Positions 13,251 through 24,013 of a DNA stretch of 64,000 nucleotides are shown one piece after another. Where the stretch lies: contig NC_041710.1 in the NCBI RefSeq assembly GCF_900700375.1, positions 31,055,509-31,119,508 of the forward strand, given 5' to 3'. The translations under genes and the position numbers were made by a program. The notes under the pieces are model-generated. The model made no database searches, had not been told where the DNA came from, and saw only the letters and a program-made list of their open reading frames with translations. Position 1 is the stretch's first letter. Each line of letters starts with the position of its first letter. The DNA comes from Denticeps clupeoides. Its lineage: Eukaryota; Chordata; Actinopteri; Clupeiformes; Denticipitidae.

Positions 13251-13913
13251 CTACGTCACAATGTCACAGGGCAGAGCGAGCTGGACGCTCCCTCCTCCAC
13301 TGCCCCCCATGTTGGACGAGAAGTACGCCGAGGCGGATTCTGGGCCATTGGCGTCCATGGTGAAGAGCTGGCTGGCCGCCTGGGAGGTGGGTGTGGAGCT
13401 GACCACGGCCAGAGGGGCCGGATCGGCAGCGGGGTCATCAGGAGGTCGCGTCTCGCACCCCGGACTGGAGGACGGCGACGAGCAAGGCGAGTCGGTGGGG
13501 CTGAGTTGCACGGCCGTGGTGTCCTGCAGGGTGGGCTCGCTCGTCTCGAACTCAAAGGCCACCCCGCCGCCCAGTCGGCCCCTTTTAACCCCGCCCTCGC
13601 CATGGCCCTGGCCGGACTTGGAGCGGCCGGATCGGGGCGGGGGCAGGCGGCTGCAGATGCAGCAGGCCCCGAAGAAGGAGAACGCCACCAGCAGGAGCAC
13701 GGGACCGATGACGATGGGCGGGTTGTTGGCGGGCAGCAGCGTGCTGAAAGCGAACGCCCCCACCAGGGTGGTGTTGATGCCCGCCAGCATGATGCAGAGG
13801 CCGCAGGCACAGCACAGGGCCGGGGACGGTATCCCCTGCGGCCGAGTGGTCCTCCGCCGGTGGCCCTGCGGGGGATTCTTCCTGGTCATGGAGGTGCTGT
13901 CGGTGCCAACCAT
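13251..13913 (-). CDS. tmem275: Two-pass membrane protein, TMEM275-like, 220 aa
   Basis: A single coding exon. Residues 31-60 and 66-88 are two hydrophobic, Cys- and Ala-rich spans separated by a short LLPANNPP loop. The N terminus is basic (GHRRRTTRPQG). The long C-terminal tail is rich in Ser, Pro and Gly, predicted disordered. An acceptor at about 13944, just 5' of the start, implies an upstream non-coding exon in the CpG-rich DNA at 14.4-14.8 kb. I call it TMEM275 on three grounds: overall architecture, a single coding exon, and kncn as the next gene in the same orientation; human KNCN and TMEM275 are also neighbours. Function is unknown in the family. The high GC leaves long open frames in all other frames here, and these are shadows. 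The symbol rests mainly on synteny and memory of the family. Confidence 0.72.
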   Translation of the reverse strand: MVGTDSTSMTRKNPPQGHRRRTTRPQGIPSPALCCACGLCIMLAGINTTLVGAFAFSTLLPANNPPIVIGPVLLLVAFSFFGACCICSRLPPPRSGRSKSGQGHGEGGVKRGRLGGGVAFEFETSEPTLQDTTAVQLSPTDSPCSSPSSSPGCETRPPDDPAADPAPLAVVSSTPTSQAASQLFTMDANGPESASAYFSSNMGGSGGGSVQLALPCDIVT

Positions 13914-14399
13914 GTCCGCGCGATGACCGCAGAAACGTGTTCTCTTCTGGAAAATGAAGGAGGAGGCATTTACCGTAAAATGTCAGCGTACTTATTCTTA
14001 TTCTCCAGGTTCAACTCAAAGGGCTTTACACAAAGGGCAATAACACATAGAATAAAGATATCATTTCAGAAAACATTAACATGAAACCACAATCAATGCA
14101 AGTAACAAAAAGCTGAAAAGCACTCGCTTTAGAATACTAAACTACAACAAACTGATAAAAATACAGAATTTTTAAATAATATATAGTATTATTGTAAATT
14201 AAAGCAGTGAGTAAATCTTTCATCTAATATAATATATAAGAGCAGGCTTTCCCAAATAAAGCACTTCAGGAATGTTTCATGTCATTTATCAGAACACAAC
14301 CAGTCTGTCCCCGCTGATTATGTAATGAACAACCTCGGCGTTTATACATTCACCGTTCACGCGCCTGAAATTGTGATTATGATCGGATTATTTTCCCGC

Positions 14400-14850
14400 T
14401 GGCCACATGGCACCGGCGAGGGCGGAATTACCGGAATTCCTCCCGCGGGAGATCTCCTCTCGGCCCCTGCTCGGTCCTCCGTCTTTTGTCTCCGCCAGGG
14501 CGCTTCATGCGCGGATCCGATCCGATCGCGCGGATTATAATCCCGGGGGGACGGGGACGGGGGACGGGGACGCGGGGCTAAAACCCGGGCGTCCGGAGGC
14601 GCGCCGCCGCGTCACGCGGTAACGACAGGCTGCGCTTCGGGTCCATCGTCTCGCACGGCGGCGCTGACAGCGGTGCTGCTGGGGTTATGATGAGGGTGGC
14701 GATGATGGTGAGGCGGAGGAGGAGGAGGAGGAAGAGGATGGCGATCGTGCGCGCGCGTTGCACGGCGGCTGACCCCTCGGTGCGCGCGCACGGTTCGGCG
14801 GTGCCGGTTAGGACCAATGAGACCGGAAAGCGTGTTGCGGTGGGTGGGAT
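14400..14850 (-). promoter_or_regulatory. CpG-rich probable promoter of the tmem275-like gene
   Basis: A dense run of CpG with G/C tracts lies upstream of the coding exon. It includes a TATAAT-like TATAATCC on the minus strand near 14530 and a purine-rich GGAGGA repeat at 14712-14737. Gene direction and the acceptor at about 13944 make this the natural promoter and exon 1 region. No donor could be fixed with confidence. Confidence 0.45.
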
Positions 14851-14962
14851 ACACCAGATGCTTGGCGTGGGTGACGTTGGAGGCAGGAAAAAATGCGGTA
14901 TTTCGGGGACTTCGATAAGGACCAAAGTCAGTCAGATGTGACATTGCAGACCAGGCCTGCCA

Positions 14963-15156
14963 GGGGTGTGGTAGCCTAGTGGGTGACACACTCGCCTGTG
15001 AACCAGGAGACCCAGGTTCAAACCCCACTTACTACCATTGTGTCTCTGTACAAGACACTTAACCCTGAGTGTCTCCAGGGGGGGACTGTCCCTGTAACTA
15101 CTGATTGTAAGTCGCTCTGGATAAGGGCGCCTGGTAAATGCTGTAAATGGAAATGA
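14963..15156 (+). repeat. SINE-B, full length
   Basis: Complete copy: GTAGCCTAGTGGGTGA head (A box), GGTTCAAACCCC (B-box region), ACTTACTACCATTGTGTCTC, core ACTGTCCCTGTAACTACTG and tail GTAAGTCGCTCTGGATAAGG. Confidence 0.9.
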
Positions 15157-15264
15157 TGCAGCACCATAATGCACCCTGGCCGCCCGACTCTGCCCATCTT
15201 CAGCTCCTCTAAACCCGGGGCTGCCATGGTTTGACTCTGGTTTCCTTTGTCGTCGTCTCTTTAA

Positions 15265-15453
15265 CCATTTACATTTACAGCATTTATCAGACGCCCTTAT
15301 CCAGAGCGACTTACAGTCAGTAGTTACAGGGACAGTCCCCCCTGGAGACACTCAGGGTTAAGTGCTCAGGGACACAATGGTAGTAAGTGGGATTTGAACC
15401 TGGGTCTTCTGGTTCATAGGCGAGTGTGTTACCCACTAGGCTACTACCACCCT
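15265..15453 (-). repeat. SINE-B, full length, inverted relative to its neighbour
   Basis: Complete reverse-strand copy running from tail (CATTTACAGCATTTATCAGA) to head (TACCCACTAGGCTACTACCA). It lies 109 bases from the forward copy above, so the two form an inverted pair. Confidence 0.9.
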
Positions 15454-15459
15454 GTTCAC

Positions 15460-16790
15460 CCACTGGGTGAACTGGCGACTGGCAATGCAAAAGAAATTTC
15501 AAATTTTGAAGATTTTGCTCACTCCAAACGTTTGGGCTAGCAACGTTTCAGAAAGCATGGCACTGCAAAGCGGCCAGTACTCACCAATTACGAGTTACTA
15601 AAAGAGTGGTGAAAAAAAAACACAATAAAATGCCATAAATCATGCGGTTTTTGAGTAAAAAAATCTATTTGCCCAACCAGGGGTTGTTGGGGTTAGATGA
15701 TTAAACATGCTAGTGTTTTGCCGGCAAACGAAATGAATAAAGAAAATCAACAAGTTATTAAAGTAAGATCATTTATATATTTATTCATTTAAATCTGGTT
15801 TATATTGGCTGTATCTGATTTTTTTGCAGGGGTCATGACCCCCCTGACCCCCCACGCAAATCATTCCTATGGATCAAGCCCACGTGACACCACAACCTGC
15901 CACATTCATTATTAATTATTATTCTTCAATAAGAAACACCCAAGCCTAATTTGGGTTGGAGTGAAGTCTTTTTGGCAGACGTTCCTCCAGGACCAGGTCT
16001 GGGAAACACTGACTTGCAGGATTTAGAGAACCTGCTATTGACAGCATGGTACCAGACACCTTCAGAAACCTAGTGAAGTACATGCCTCCAAGACTCAGAG
16101 CTGCCTTGACGGGACCTGCCAAATATCTCTTGTTTTATGCATTTGTTAGTTGTGAAGAGACGCATTATATTTGTCACATTTTGCTGTGTTCACCAGTTTT
16201 ATATTTATTCGTCATATGTCAAAAAAGGTTATTTCCCCGGCAACTGGACTTGTTGTAGTCTCTTCAATCTTGAGTGAAAAATGCTGTGAATGTGTTTCAC
16301 AGTAATATTTATAGGTACGTGACAAATTAAATAATCTGAATGAATTTGGTTCAAAAGACCATCAAGTTTTATAAATTGCATTTTAATGGTTATTCAGGTA
16401 TTCATTTCACTTGTATGTTCTGCAGTAAGAATTTTGCCATGTGTAAAAACGGATAAAATGGGCTACAAAATGTAGGAAAATGCGTCACTAAGCCTGAGTA
16501 GCTTGAATCATTATGGCAGATCTGGATCTGAGAGAGTCTGCTTGAACTTCCTTCTTGCCAGGATATCTGGGACATCTGTTGAAGGCCTTGAAAAAAAAAG
16601 AAAAATATCTGTCTTTGTGGGTATACATCTCAATAATGTGCATAATATTTTTATTTAGCATTCTGTGCTGGTCAATCTAGCTGAAATCACTGTGTGTGCC
16701 CAGAAGAAAAGAAGAGAAGTCAAAACACAGGTTTTTTTAAATATGATTTGATCATATTAAAATAAAAAGGCATTTTAAAAAGTGTAACTA
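15460..16790. other. No gene seen between SINEs
   Basis: AT-rich DNA without exon-like structure or recognised repeats. A short stretch near 15836 with inverted GGGGTCATGACCCCCC is palindromic. Nothing else is assignable. Confidence 0.45.
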
Positions 16791-16795
16791 CCTGA

Positions 16796-17000
16796 GGCGG
16801 TAGTAGTCTAGCGGGTAACACACTTGCCTATGAACCAGAAGACCCAGGTTCGAATCCCACTTACTACCATTGTGTCCCTGAGCAAGACACTTAACCTAAA
16901 GTTGCTCCAGGGGGGGACTGTCCCTGTAACTACTGATTGTAAGTCGCTCTGGATAAGGGCATCTGATAAATGCTGTAAATGTAAATGTAAATGTAAATGA
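16796..17000 (+). repeat. SINE-B, full length
   Basis: GTAGTAGTCTAGCGGGTAAC head, GGTTCGAATCCC B box, complete core, tail GTAAGTCGCTCTGGATAAGG and a final series of TAAATG repeats. This is one of the least damaged copies in the window. Confidence 0.9.
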
Positions 17001-17274
17001 GGCAATTTGACGCCATAGGCAAATGTTTTTAGCTTTACTATGCATAGCAATTAAATCTGACCAGATATACTAAGCTAAATAAGACAATCCACCACATGAT
17101 GACATATAAGGTAGTGGGTGAATGGAAGATGCCGATTAGCCATTAGGGTCAATGAACAGGGCTCGTCAAAATGTAGGATTATCTTAATCCGGAGCTGTAA
17201 TGTTCATTGCAATGCTGCAAAGATATTTTTTGAGAATATGATTATAAATGAAGTAAAGACTGCTTCCAGTGTGA

Positions 17275-19585
17275 TTACCCATCCTCTGGCAAGGCTTCGG
17301 TTGCAGTCCCCGAGTCCACAAACGTCCCCATTCTGCTCTTGGAGCGCTCCAGATTCAGCTGGCTTTGTGTGCCTGTGGCAGGTAGACATCACGCACCACC
17401 GTCATCCAACCCATACCGTGTTAGCTGAGTCACAGCGGGACTGTTTGGCTACTTGGTGTTACAGGTGAATGCTGTAAAGCAGGCTGCGTGAACAGGCATT
17501 TAGGCATTCATGGTCCCATTCATCTTCACACTCCCTGGCCATGTGCCTGAGACAAAAGCAGACACTGAAAAACTAGTTTGGAGTTCTATTATAGAAATCC
17601 TGACCCTTCATAAAAAAAAAAGACTTCTTGAACACATGTATAGTATACATACTGTACATATAACCCATAGGTTGTTTTATATGGGTAATTTTTTTGGATC
17701 ATGTAAGATCCAATGTATGATTGTAAATTATAAATACACAAAAAAAAAAGCTCTGCACAGACACACCATCTTGTCTGATGGTGTCCACTTGCTGCTCCTG
17801 GTCTGGGTTTGCTGACATGGGATGGACTCTAAAATTACCTGACGGGGCGAAATAACCTCAGATTAGACTTTGTTCTTCATGCAGATGTCAATGTCACAAG
17901 GCTGTAGGATTTTACCTAAAGTGGGTAGAATGTGATGAAAGTTGAACCAGGCTCTTATAAAAGGATACACAGAGATGAGAAGACCTGGAAAACAATGGAG
18001 GGTAAACAGATTCATTTAGATAAAAAACATTTAGATGAATCAGCTTGTGGTCTTTAATGGGAAATGCATTTATGTTCAGTCTGCTCATGCACGCTTGACG
18101 ATAGACAAAATTGTCCTGCTAATTTTTCTTCACACTATGACATTGGATACTGGTGGGACTTGTCTACCATAAGGCCAGACTTCTGCTCACAGTGGCGAAA
18201 CCAGGAAGTTGTTTGTAGGACGTTCATACTGGCAGTAAAAGTAAAAGGCACTTCTTTGCTCTCTCTCTCTCTCACTTTCAGCGTTTTCAGTAGCGTTCAG
18301 CCATCTACAACATAATGTAAAAGCAATCAGTGGTTTGAGCAGTGACATTACATGACACAAAGCTCACTCCAGCCTTGCTGCATGTATGGAAAATATTTTC
18401 CATATATCTGGACGTGATACATTATTAATAATTCTTCAATTATCTCACGTAAATCGTTTTTTCATATAAATAAATCCTGAGAAAATTTTTGTGATTTCCA
18501 TATGTTGAAATCACTATGCTTGTAACACCTGGCCCTGCTCACCATTCGCCCTGTTTCCCCCACCGGTATTCCCGGTCTGGTCTTCCACCTCTGACCCCGG
18601 TCCGTCTTTCCCGCCTCCAACCACGTTCTAAATGCTAATCTGGGACTCTCCCTCCAGGTCCTTGTTCCACCAGTGTCATTGCTGGTGTCCAGTTCTGTGT
18701 ATGTGTTCCCTGTGGTCGTGTTTCTGCTTTCTCCGCTGACCATTACCCAAAGTACTGACCTTCCATGTTGTGAGTCCTTTGGTTCGGTTGCTTTATCAGT
18801 AAAACCGTTATTGTGTCGTGAAACTGCTTTTTTAACGTGTCTATGCTTCCTGTCTCCCCTCAATTTTTTATTTAATCTGGATTTAATTGAACTCTGTGAG
18901 CCAAGACCGATAATATTAATATGTAATATGTGGGGATCGAGAGCTCTTTTAGTCAGTGATGTCTGGGGTACAGTAGCGTGTGATGCAAAATAAGAAAAAA
19001 ACGTGCTGCATAATATTCCTATTTTAATGCGACGTTAACATGGTAACAAAAATGTTCAGCTTCAAAAACGTAATCTTGACAGCAAATTCTCAGTGTCATA
19101 GATCAAAGGCCATGGGCACCATCACACCTGACTCCACGTCCTGTGTAGATTACGGCAGCGGGGTGGCTACCATTACAGCTCTGGATCAAATGATCAGGGA
19201 TAAAAGGCTTAATAAAAGCTAGTAAAACCGATGGAAAACTTTTTTTTAGCATGGTTGAGTAGATGTACTCTAATTGTTGTGAATGAAACAAAAAAAATAA
19301 AATAAAAGGAGTTTCCCATTTATGAACTTCCCATTTAAGTATCTTAACGGAAAGTGAACGGGAAATGGACCCATTGCGAATTTAAAAATAATACGAATGT
19401 TCTTTAAAAGCGTTTGTGAAACCGTCTGACTTACCCAGTCCCCCGGCTCCCAGGAAGATTCCACCCACAGCATCCGCATCGCAGTCTCTGGAGACCCCAA
19501 TGATTATACACCCCGCCACGATGCTAAGCAGGGCAGAACCCACTCGAAGGCCATGGTACTCCCCAATGCTGACTGCTGCGTTCAT
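17275..19585 (-). CDS. kncn: Kinocilin, 120 aa, four exons
   Basis: Exons in transcript order are 19435-19585, 17916-17984, 17767-17811 and 17275-17372; lengths of 151, 69, 45 and 98 close in frame to 120 codons plus stop. Human kinocilin is 124 aa. The N-terminal half matches it closely: LLSIVAGCIIIGVS against human LGLVAGSIIIGIS, GGIFLGAGGLGLLISVYPF against GGVFIGAAVLGLLILAYPF, and HHILPTL against DHILPTI. Two hydrophobic spans (about residues 14-32 and 39-59) make it a small membrane protein; in mammals it sits in the kinocilium and apical region of inner-ear hair cells. The C-terminal half (exons 3-4) is hydrophilic and poorly conserved, and was accepted because splice sites and phase agree. 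The start is the Met before NAAVSIGEYHG. The next gene in the same direction is the tmem275-like gene. Confidence 0.85.
18521..18862 (+). mobile_element. Possible solo LTR remnant, Ty3-like
   Basis: This stretch in kncn intron 1 begins TGTAACACCTGG. It is C- and T-rich in the middle and has an AAAACC...CTTCCTGTCTCC ending reminiscent of fish Ty3/gypsy LTRs. No internal region is present. I could not confirm a target-site duplication. It appears old and broken. Confidence 0.3.
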
Positions 19586-19599
19586 CCAGCATGTGGAAG

Positions 19600-22500
19600 C
19601 CCCACTTACCTGGGTGCCCCACACGCACGTACGAGGGAATTTTAAGGCAAAATTGCTCACGGAAGCATCCAGGCTGCCCGAAACTCTCACTATTACCAAG
19701 AGCAACTACAGCAGCAGCTTTCTCCTTGAAGCTCATGCATCTTTAAACAAGGGCTCTGGTTTCCCAAAAGGATTCATCATGAATTCCTGGACTCGAATTG
19801 AAGCCTGATTACAGGCATCTGATCAGCCATAGTGGATCAGTGTACTGGCAGGTATGTCGGGCCTGGCCATCTCCAGTTTTCAGCGGGAAACAGGAGTACA
19901 CTTTAATTCATCAGAGTGTGTCCCTTATTGAGAGAAAAGTAATTGTCCAAAAGACGTCAGCAACTCTCCCCAGCATGGTGCTCTGCTGGGAACTATGTGT
20001 TGTTTATGACTGTACTTGTCAGAAGGATTCTTGAGTTGGAATCTTGGAATAACAATGTCTGACAAAGCGTATGGTCTTTTGGTTGTAAATGCAAGTCAAA
20101 TAAACTCGTTTGGCAGTAGCTTAGTGTGTAAAACACTTGTTTATGAACCAGATGACCTCAAAGTCACAAGTTCAAACCCCACTTACTACCATTGTGTTCC
20201 TGAGCAAGACACTTAACCCTGATTGTCTCCCGGGGCACTGTCCCTGTCACTACTGATTGTAAGTAAATTTTGTAAATTTAATGTAATGTTTAGGCTCACT
20301 TTCAAATAAGTAGAGTGTCTGTGTCCAAAGAAACAATTTAAAGACACGAGCCTCAGATAACCTCCATCTCTATGACAAAAAACATATATTATATATAGCA
20401 CAATGCCCATCATTTCAGATAAAGACAAAAAATCCCAGTGGAGAAGATGGCCAGCCTGTTGCAAATGTTAACAAAAACTAAAAAATGTTGGTTACCCATG
20501 ATGAACTTGATTTATACCACAAATGTCAACACAGAATAAAGATGGAGTAAAAATTAAATAAAATTTCATTTCAATAAATAAAATAAAAAATGAAATATAT
20601 TATTTGCCCAGCATTTGCCCTCTTAAACATGAAATCCTCAGAACAAAGAATTCATTTGTATACTACTAAGCAGTCTGGCATAATGGTCGAAGGCGATCCT
20701 TGAAACCTTGGCTGATGGAATCTATAGTGTCTAGGTTGCCGTCTGTTGGTCATGTAAGGTATTGGCACGGGTAAAATATCAAGGTGGCTTGTGGTCCAGA
20801 ATTAGAAAGAATTTATTGACCAGACACATATACTTGAAATTGTCTTGTACAATGTTCATATTAAAAATTACAAATAAAAGTACAATTCTATGATGTAGCA
20901 CAAAATACTCAAATAATGGATAAGTGTAAAAGCATGTTGACATCAGAAGAGATGTCGATGAGCAATCTTGTCAATGAGCAGTCAGAAAGGCAATAGCCAT
21001 TTTTTAGATTGGAAATAGTGACAGAATTATATTTAAATATACCGAAGCAACCAGCTTGTACTATTTCAACCAAATCATTGAAATCACACAGGAAAACACA
21101 GAATTCATCGCAATGAACAATGTTACATTTGTTCACATCCCAATTCCTAAAAAATTGTTGCCATTCTGTTAGTAGGAAAGAAACTTCACCAGAAAATCAA
21201 AAGGAATGTTTAAGATACTTTACAATTCATGCTTATCAGGGTAAGTATATAAAATGTGTCCATATAATTCATGCTCTGATGATGAAAAATACTACAATCC
21301 ACCTCACTGTGGATTCACACCTTTTTAACAACCAAGCCATAATTAAAAGCATTTTCACATCATATTTGAGACTAAATGAGAATAAGCTAATGTGACATAT
21401 ACATACATGACCTTTTTCTGTTGTTCTCAACCTGGTACTCCTTGAAATTGGCGAATTGGCCTTGTGAGTCCTTATGCATAGTGCTAGTGCAGTGGTTTCT
21501 ATGGAGCGAAATCATATGACGATCAACAATGATTCACAAAAGGGAGTTATGTGTCCTCCTCAGTGCCTGCTATCTGGTCCACCTAACAAGAAAATTGAGT
21601 TCCAGCAGTCATGGGGATCCAATTTGGTAACAAGGCGTGTTCTCAAGGTTTCAGACACAGGAGACATTAAGTCCAGATCCTAACAGGAATTGTTCACACC
21701 ATCACCCTGACCAAAACCATCATGTGGCAACTTTTTATCTAAAACATGTCCTGCTCGGCCATACGGAGAGGAGTGATCAGAACTTGAAAAAGACGTTTCA
21801 CAGATACGATGTGAAATCTAACCTAATTTGAAAAATTAAGAATGTACTTCATCCAGCATAAAGCTGCATCTGCACATTTCATCAGGTACTTCAATGAAAA
21901 ACATGCAATCCAGTTAAGAGAATAAGGAACATGGGAAGGTACCTGCACTGCTCATGAATAAGTGAACAAAATGATTAGCAGATCATAGATAAGTCCACTC
22001 TGGTTTCATTTTACTCTTTCTATGTAAGACGTCACCTTTCACGTTCTATCATTACAATCATGCATTTTCAAATAGCCTTCATCATGGTATTCAGGGAAAG
22101 AAAGAGATGTGCATCATTAAACTTATCTTTGTTGCAGATCGGCCACATGGCAGCATGCCGTGCAACGTGATTAAATCTTGGGGCAGTGTGTGTCTCCAGC
22201 ACTGATGATCCCTCTGCAGAAGAACATAATTTGTTCACAGTGGCGCGCTGCTTCAGCAAATGGCAATCGTGCCAATAAATGAGTGTGTGTGCGAGTTCAC
22301 AAACCCCAGTGGTCCCTCCAATAAACATGACGAAGGAATTCTTCTCATTCTTCAGCCATGCCCACAGGAAACCCTACAAGCCCTCCCCCGTCCACACTTC
22401 CGCCAACAACCAAACACCAGCGGTGATAGACAGGGACGAGGCTTTTTGAATCCGCCCCTTATCGGCCGTGTCTGAGGAACAAGCCAAACCAGTGCTACTG

Positions 22501-22980
22501 GAATGTAGTGAAACCGACTGAGTTACAATTGTGGCACTGGCAATGACCTCACAATTACTGCAGAGGTGACCGTGACGGTGCCTTAGCAGCCCTCGCACTG
22601 GTAATGCAACAGGCTTCAAGAGCCCATAGTGCCCAAAAGAGTAAATAAAAACTCTGTATTCTGGGTCCACGTGATTTTTTATTATATTTTAATATTTATG
22701 AGGACTTTTTTAGTTCTCCTCATGATTTTTTTTTTAGATCCTGAGGACCCTACAGGCCAAAATGTATACTGAACTGCACGAAGTAGCCAATCGTGGCCCT
22801 GAGTGATGTCTGCTCAAGGGTGGAGCCAGTGGGACTGAAAGCAGGGTGTGGTCCAGAAACCGGTGGGTGTTGGCCATAAGCAGCACGTTCACTCTCAGGT
22901 TTAAATTGGGGAAGTCACACGTTCAAGCACTCTGGCATGGCCCTCTCCCGTCTTGTCTCTGTCTGCTGAATGAGGCCAGG
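19600..22980. other. Interval upstream of kncn and elovl1 with no gene seen
   Basis: Apart from one SINE-B, I see no exon that pairs splice sites with recognisable protein. Short open frames are scattered and look random. The stretch should contain the kncn promoter near its right-hand start. Confidence 0.45.
20112..20290 (+). repeat. SINE-B, diverged
   Basis: Head GGCAGTAGCTTAGTGTGTAA, the ACTTACTACCATTGTGTTCC body and CACTGTCCCTGTCACTACTG core are present. The tail is decayed after GATTGTAAGT. Confidence 0.8.
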
Positions 22981-22999
22981 AGCTACCTGCTCCACATCT

Positions 23000-23092
23000 G
23001 CTGGGTGTGGCTGATGTGAGTTGGGAGTTGGGAGCCGTGGCACTGAACATTAGGTGCCTTGTTCTGAGTGGGAGAGACGCTCCAGAGATTTG
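23000..23092 (+). promoter_or_regulatory. elovl1: Candidate 5'UTR exon/promoter of elovl1
   Basis: A GTGAGT donor follows 23092. The first coding exon of elovl1 begins at an acceptor ending 23980 and has only about 33 untranslated bases, so an upstream leader exon is required. This donor is a reasonable but unproven candidate. Confidence 0.25.
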
Positions 23093-24013
23093 GTGAGTTT
23101 GTGGCGACTTCTTCGGTTGCGAAGAACCGTTTTGGAGTTCTTGACTTTGATGATTTTTTTTTTTTCTTTTTACCGCGCTGTGACCCTGGTGAAAGTTTAG
23201 CGACGAGTGTGTTCATATTCTGAGTACATTGATTCGGAATGGTTTAAAGTTAAATCATTCAGGGCTTTGAATTGAAAGTGAGCCGGTGAGCTTATCTTGA
23301 TGTTTTAAACGTGCTTCTGCCTTCATCTCACCAGTTGGACTGGCTCTGCATAGTTAGGCAGTGTAGTATGCTAACAGGTACCACAGGCTAAATGAATCAG
23401 GTTTGTCCAACCAACCAAACAAAAAAAAAAAAGGTTCAGCGAAAGGGATTCTACTATAAAAGGCAAACTAATTAATATGCCGGTGTTTTTATACTGCACT
23501 TCAGTACTCTATGTAACGCTAACACTGTTCGCGTAAGGAGGCCTGCTGTGCGAGCTGATGTGTCCATAGATTCATCTATGAACATGTGAAATGTCAGTCC
23601 CCATTGGCTCCCCTAACTTTGACCCACACACGAATCCGAGTGTTGGAGTTACCGGCGATGGGCCGGCCGAGCCCTTTGTCGTCAGCCTGTTCTACGTGTT
23701 TTGCCTCCGCTGATGTCATGCGAATTTACGAGGATGTTGGCTTTCCCCGCGGTTTTCACTCTCGCCTCATAATTGAGGCCATTTGACCACTTTGGAGAGA
23801 ACGTTGAGTCACGATGGAATGATTCAGTGAGTGAATGTGTGGTATGAGCTCCTTTCCCCCAGATTTGATAATAAGGTTCTTCAGTGTTCTGAAATGGATG
23901 GCAGAATTGAGTTTGCCTTATTGTCCGAATTGGCATATCTGCATTGATGTTCTGATAAATATGTAATTTCTTCCTGACAGACATTTTAATAGACTCCTCA
24001 GTTAAGAAGAAAG

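Noticed and set aside
13256-14084. Several long open frames on both strands overlapping the tmem275-like gene
   Set aside because: They are shadows of a GC-rich coding exon. Only the minus-strand frame 13251-13913 gives paired membrane spans and a sensible start with an upstream acceptor.
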